Assembly: GCA_030689795.1 (NCBI GenBank)
Contig: JAUYEO010000035.1
Location: 1 to 9,289, forward strand
Direction of reading: 5' to 3'
Origin: Desulfobacterales bacterium
GTDB lineage: Bacteria > Desulfobacterota > Desulfobacteria > Desulfobacterales > RPRI01
DNA: 9,289 bases
How positions within the stretch are numbered: the first letter of the stretch is position 1; each line of letters begins with the position of its first letter. The notes under the pieces are model-generated. The model was not told the origin of the DNA. It was given only the letters and a program-made list of their open reading frames with translations, and ran no database searches. Both the position numbers and the translations under genes were made by a program. Positions 6,327-9,289 of the stretch are shown here, piece by piece.

Positions 6327-7063
6327 TTGGGAGATGATCCTATAATTTTTCCTCTTGTGCTTATAACAACCTTTTCCATAGGCACTTTTACACCGGCTTT
6401 TTCCATTCCCTTTTTAACTATCATGGGAAGACCCGAACAGCAGGGAACCTCCATGATTACAACCGTGACACTTTTTATTCCGGCTGTTTTAAAAACATCT
6501 GCGAATTTGTCTATGTATTCCTGAACATCGTCGAATTTGGGGCATCCCATCATTACTGCTTTCCCTTTAAGAAAATCCCTGTGAAGGGTCGGAAAAGAGA
6601 CGGGCACGCAGTCCGCCAATACCAGAAGATCGGCTCCTTTCAGAAAAGGGGCTTTTGCCGGAACGAGTTTTATCTGAATCGGCCAGTGGGAAAGGGCTGA
6701 ATCGCCGGCTTCTCCAATAAAAGAAGGCTTGTTGGCATCCTTACAGGTAAAAATCTGTACTCCGGCCGACTGGCATCCGCACGGCGACGCAGGTTCTGTC
6801 ACCTCCGCTTTTTTTTGCTTATCATGAAGGTGTTTTTCAACTGCCTCCACATCGAACTCATCAGCTTCGCGCTCGATTATTTGCAGCGCTCCGGTGGGGC
6901 ATTCCCCGATACAGGCGCCAAGCCCGTCGCAGAAGTTATCGGAAACGACCTTTGCTTTTCCGTCGATAATCTGAAGCGCGCCTTCCGCGCATGACGTAAC
7001 ACACTGCCCGCAGCCGTCACAAAGCTCTTCGTCGATCTTTATAATTTTTCTTTTTACTTTCAT
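6323..7063 (-). CDS. Ferredoxin-like 4Fe-4S protein of the hcp operon, cysteine-rich C-terminal domain
   Basis: The protein has 246 residues and is cytoplasmic. The first cluster motif is complete: C15-x2-C18-x2-C21-x3-C25. The second reads C45-x2-L48-x2-C51-x3-C55, with leucine where the second cysteine is expected. A charged linker (about 65-92) leads to a domain of unknown fold with many cysteines: CGC at 95-97, 107, 152, 174 and a CC pair at 208-209 (EVPCCSGLP). It is the last gene of an hcp operon and could serve as electron donor for Hcp, as ferredoxins beside hcp are thought to do. GAGAGG at 7071-7076 (minus strand), inside the end of the HD gene, sets the start; one base separates the two genes. 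Its stop codon overlaps that of the cytochrome gene. Confidence 0.88.
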   Translation of the reverse strand: MKVKRKIIKIDEELCDGCGQCVTSCAEGALQIIDGKAKVVSDNFCDGLGACIGECPTGALQIIEREADEFDVEAVEKHLHDKQKKAEVTEPASPCGCQSAGVQIFTCKDANKPSFIGEAGDSALSHWPIQIKLVPAKAPFLKGADLLVLADCVPVSFPTLHRDFLKGKAVMMGCPKFDDVQEYIDKFADVFKTAGIKSVTVVIMEVPCCSGLPMIVKKGMEKAGVKVPMEKVVISTRGKIIGSSPN

Positions 7064-7064
7064 A

Positions 7065-7799
7065 TTATATCCTCTCTAAAAGAACCTCACGGGCAACAAT
7101 CCTGCCGATTCCGGTTAAAAACGATTTATCAATAATTTCAGCTGTTTTATCTTTATCAATGGGATTATCTTTCATGTTTTCTTCAATATTGACGATCATA
7201 TCGGAATCATAAACCGTTTTAAAATTTATATTGTCATCAGGTCTCGGATGATGATGATGACTTACGATATCGCATACTTCGTCTATCAGTTTCTCTTTTG
7301 CGCCGAGCTTTATCAGTATCGCTTTTGCAATCGGAGGCCCTTCTTCTTCCTGGTATTTCGGAGCCGTGCTGTTGTATTTCCTTTCAGCCTCGACAATTCC
7401 TATGTCATGAAGATAGGCTGCGGAGAGAATCACCGCAAGGTTGCCGCCTTCCAGTTTCCCTATGCGTTCGGCGTACCGGGCAACCTTTGAAGCATGCCCG
7501 ATACGTTTGAAATCGGACTTGAAATACCTTTTCATCTCGACAGCGACCCTGTCCTTCAATAAGTTTTCTTTTTTGGCGAGAAGCTCTTCGGGAAGGGTTC
7601 CGAGGCATTGTTCGGCGTATTCGCAGTAAGAAGCGCACCCGAAATCCATATTCGGATTTATGAATCTGTATCCGCAATTATTGCATTTGCGCGCCGTGTC
7701 ATCTTTGAAAAACTCAACTCTGCTGCCGCATTTCGGGCAATTTACATCAAAGATGGCGCCCTGCTTCCAGTACCGGCTGTCCTGTCCGGGGCATTTCAT
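7065..7799 (-). CDS. HD-domain phosphohydrolase with N-terminal zinc ribbon
   Basis: From the ATG at 7799 the protein has 244 residues. An N-terminal metal-binding region holds CPKC at 21-24 and CNNC at 39-42 (zinc ribbon), followed by Cys55, Cys59 and Cys65. The HD domain covers about 95-205: His102, the LHDIG motif (His131, Asp132), a HHHH run at 181-184 and the YDSDMI segment (Asp198, Asp200). This is the H...HD...D metal set of phosphohydrolases. The HDIG form recalls nucleotide hydrolases, including some that act on cyclic nucleotides, but it lacks the longer HD-GYP signature, so the substrate is unknown. It lies between hcp and the ferredoxin-like gene in one transcription unit, 13 bases after hcp, which suggests a nitrosative-stress or redox-linked regulatory role (inference). 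Confidence 0.87.
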   Translation of the reverse strand: MKCPGQDSRYWKQGAIFDVNCPKCGSRVEFFKDDTARKCNNCGYRFINPNMDFGCASYCEYAEQCLGTLPEELLAKKENLLKDRVAVEMKRYFKSDFKRIGHASKVARYAERIGKLEGGNLAVILSAAYLHDIGIVEAERKYNSTAPKYQEEEGPPIAKAILIKLGAKEKLIDEVCDIVSHHHHPRPDDNINFKTVYDSDMIVNIEENMKDNPIDKDKTAEIIDKSFLTGIGRIVAREVLLERI

Positions 7800-7804
7800 A
7801 GTAT

Positions 7805-7809
7805 CCTCC
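7805..7809 (-). promoter_or_regulatory. Ribosome binding site deciding the start of the HD-domain gene
   Basis: GGAGG on the minus strand lies five bases before the ATG at 7799 and three bases after the hcp stop. A TTG at 7811 in the same frame would place the start codon on top of this site, so 7799 is the better start. Confidence 0.75.
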
Positions 7810-7812
7810 AAA

Positions 7813-9289
7813 TTATCCCAATATAGCCTTCAAGTCTTCATCAGGAGTCTTAATCGGCATGATGTTGAATTTATCAACCAGAACATTTAAAACGTTCGGC
7901 GTGATAAATGCCGGAAGGCTTGGCCCGAGCCTGATGTCTTTTATTCCAAGGTAAAGAAGAGTCAGTAAAATTGCAACTGCCTTCTGCTCATACCATGAAA
8001 GTATCATGGAAAGAGGAAGATCATTTACCCCGCAGTTGAACGCCTTTGAAAGCGCAACCGCAATCTGTATGGCCGAGTAAGCGTCGTTGCACTGTCCGAT
8101 ATCGAGAAGCCTCGGTATTCCGCCGATATCTCCAAGATCCTTGTCAAAGAATCGGAACTTGCCGCAGGCAAGAGTTAAAACAACGCAATCAGAAGGAACC
8201 TTTTCAACAAACTCGGTATAATAATTGCGTCCCGGCTTTGCTCCGTCGCATCCTGCAACAAGGAAGAAGTGTCTTATAGCCTTACTCTTAACAGCCTCGA
8301 TAACCTGCCCAGCCACTCCCATGACTGCATTGCGGGCAAAACCGACCATAACGGTTTTGCCGTCGGTATCTTTGTCAAAACCCGGCAGGGAAAGCGCTTT
8401 ACTGATTACCGGCGCAAAATTCTTGTCCGAAATGTGAGCGACACCCGGCCATCCGACAAGACCGGTTGTAAAGATGTTGCCTTTGTAAGAATCTTTCGGC
8501 TTCTGAATGCAGTTTGTCGTCATGAGTACTGCGCCCGGAAACTCAGCAAATTCTTTAGCCTGGTTCTGCCAGGCGGTTCCATAATGGCCGTAGAAGTGGG
8601 AATACTTTTTAAGGCCCGGATAACCGTGAGCAGGAAGCATCTCACCGTGAGTATATACATTTATGCCTTTGCCTTCGGTCTGTTTTAATATTTCGTCCAG
8701 GTCTTTTAAATCATGCCCTGAGACAAGAATGGCCCTTCCTTTTTTCGCATAAAGAGGAACTTTTGTTGGAACAGGGTGGCCATATGCGCCTGTGTTGGCG
8801 GCATCAAGAATTTCCATCGCCCACAGGTTTGCTTCTCCGCATTTTAAAACAAGACCGACAAGCTCATCTGCCCCAAGATTTTTATTCAACCCGGCTGCCA
8901 TTGCCTCATAAATGAACCTGTAAATTCTTTCATCCGTTTTTCCTAAAATCATCGCGTGATCCGCATAGGCTGCAACCCCCTTAACTCCGTAAGTCAATAT
9001 ATGCTGAAGTGATAAGATATCAGGATTGATATCAGGGGCACTCTTTATGCCGACTTTTTCTCCCTGGGCAACAAGGCCTTCGATCGTCTTTTCAGGCACA
9101 AAGAGAGCCGGGTCTTCGGTAAAGCCTGTTTTGATTCCGGCTTTTGAAAGCTTTTCTTTCAGCGAATCGCGAAAACCGACACACTTGTTAATAAGTTTCT
9201 GAAACCGCGACGGGTCAAAATCCACATTCGTCAAAGTGGAAAAAACCGCCTCACAGGTAAACTTGTCGATCTCTTTGTCGGTAATGCCC
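7813..9289 (-). CDS. hcp: Hydroxylamine reductase / hybrid-cluster protein Hcp (N-terminus outside window)
   Basis: The frame stays open to the window edge, giving about 491 residues. The residue encoded by TTG at 9234 is internal, because the preceding codons continue the Hcp family sequence. Counting from that TTG, all hybrid-cluster ligands are present: His174 (SGHDL), Glu198 (THGEM), Cys242 (TTNC), Cys329 (AGCDG), Cys357 (LACGK), Cys382 (GQCND) and Glu416 (SWYEQK). Spacings match Desulfovibrio Hcp closely (24 from His to the first Glu, 28 and 25 between the last three Cys). The helical segment of class I/II enzymes is present, so it is not the shortened class III. The N-terminal four-cysteine cluster motif is off the edge. 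Hcp is a cytoplasmic enzyme that reduces NO and hydroxylamine in vitro and is tied to nitrosative stress. It heads the operon with the HD-domain and ferredoxin-like genes. Confidence 0.97.
   Translation of the reverse strand, partial: GITDKEIDKFTCEAVFSTLTNVDFDPSRFQKLINKCVGFRDSLKEKLSKAGIKTGFTEDPALFVPEKTIEGLVAQGEKVGIKSAPDINPDILSLQHILTYGVKGVAAYADHAMILGKTDERIYRFIYEAMAAGLNKNLGADELVGLVLKCGEANLWAMEILDAANTGAYGHPVPTKVPLYAKKGRAILVSGHDLKDLDEILKQTEGKGINVYTHGEMLPAHGYPGLKKYSHFYGHYGTAWQNQAKEFAEFPGAVLMTTNCIQKPKDSYKGNIFTTGLVGWPGVAHISDKNFAPVISKALSLPGFDKDTDGKTVMVGFARNAVMGVAGQVIEAVKSKAIRHFFLVAGCDGAKPGRNYYTEFVEKVPSDCVVLTLACGKFRFFDKDLGDIGGIPRLLDIGQCNDAYSAIQIAVALSKAFNCGVNDLPLSMILSWYEQKAVAILLTLLYLGIKDIRLGPSLPAFITPNVLNVLVDKFNIMPIKTPDEDLKAILG

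Noticed and set aside
7800..7811. TTG at 7811 as start of the HD-domain gene
   Set aside because: It overlaps the GGAGG ribosome binding site that serves the ATG at 7799.
9232..9234. TTG at 9234 as the real start of hcp
   Set aside because: The upstream codons to the window edge stay in frame and read as Hcp family sequence; the N-terminal cluster cysteines must lie further out.
1..9289. CRISPR array, tRNA, rRNA, transposon or prophage genes
   Set aside because: No regularly spaced repeats, cloverleaf-like sequence, transposase or integrase coding sequence was seen on either strand.

Overview
The window looks like chromosomal DNA of an anaerobic, probably sulfate- or metal-reducing bacterium of the Desulfobacterota (the former Deltaproteobacteria). 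The assignment is an inference. It rests on an Acr3 locus that carries thioredoxins and a CcdA-like protein, a rhodanese/MauE pair, a large multihaem cytochrome, an Hcp / HD-domain / ferredoxin operon, and intergenic palindromic repeats of a kind common in that phylum. No tRNA, rRNA, CRISPR array, transposase or integrase was seen.

Positions 2-2845, plus strand: the end of an arsenic/metal resistance operon. In order it holds the 3' end of an ArsP-like (DUF318) permease, a small CPKC redox protein, an exported thioredoxin-like protein, a CcdA/DsbD-like membrane thiol transporter, and an Acr3 arsenite efflux permease. Spacing is tight and most genes have clear ribosome binding sites. The efflux pumps bracket a complete set of parts for moving thiol electrons from cytoplasm to periplasm.

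Positions 2846-4133: a palindromic intergenic repeat, a two-gene unit (membrane-anchored rhodanese and MauE/DoxX-like membrane protein, stop and start codons overlapping), and a second intergenic region with several hairpins. The two intergenic regions share a 14-base word (13 of 14 identical), so the rhodanese/MauE pair is flanked by related repeats.

Positions 4134-6326, plus strand: the most striking gene. It encodes a 730-residue protein joining a signal peptide and one c-type haem site, a three-helix CopD/b-type-cytochrome-like membrane part, a cytochrome b5-like domain, a fourth membrane helix, and a C-terminal octahaem domain resembling hydroxylamine oxidoreductase (HAO). The predicted topology puts the b5-like domain in the cytoplasm and the octahaem domain in the periplasm, so the chain could carry electrons across the membrane by itself.

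Positions 6323-9289, minus strand: an operon read toward the cytochrome gene, in the order hcp (hybrid-cluster protein, 5' end outside the window), a zinc-ribbon HD-domain phosphohydrolase, and a ferredoxin-like iron-sulfur protein. The last gene overlaps the cytochrome gene tail to tail by four bases. Hcp acts on NO/hydroxylamine-type chemistry and HAO-family octahaem proteins act on hydroxylamine, NO or nitrite, so the right half of the window may be a reactive-nitrogen island with one periplasmic and one cytoplasmic arm.
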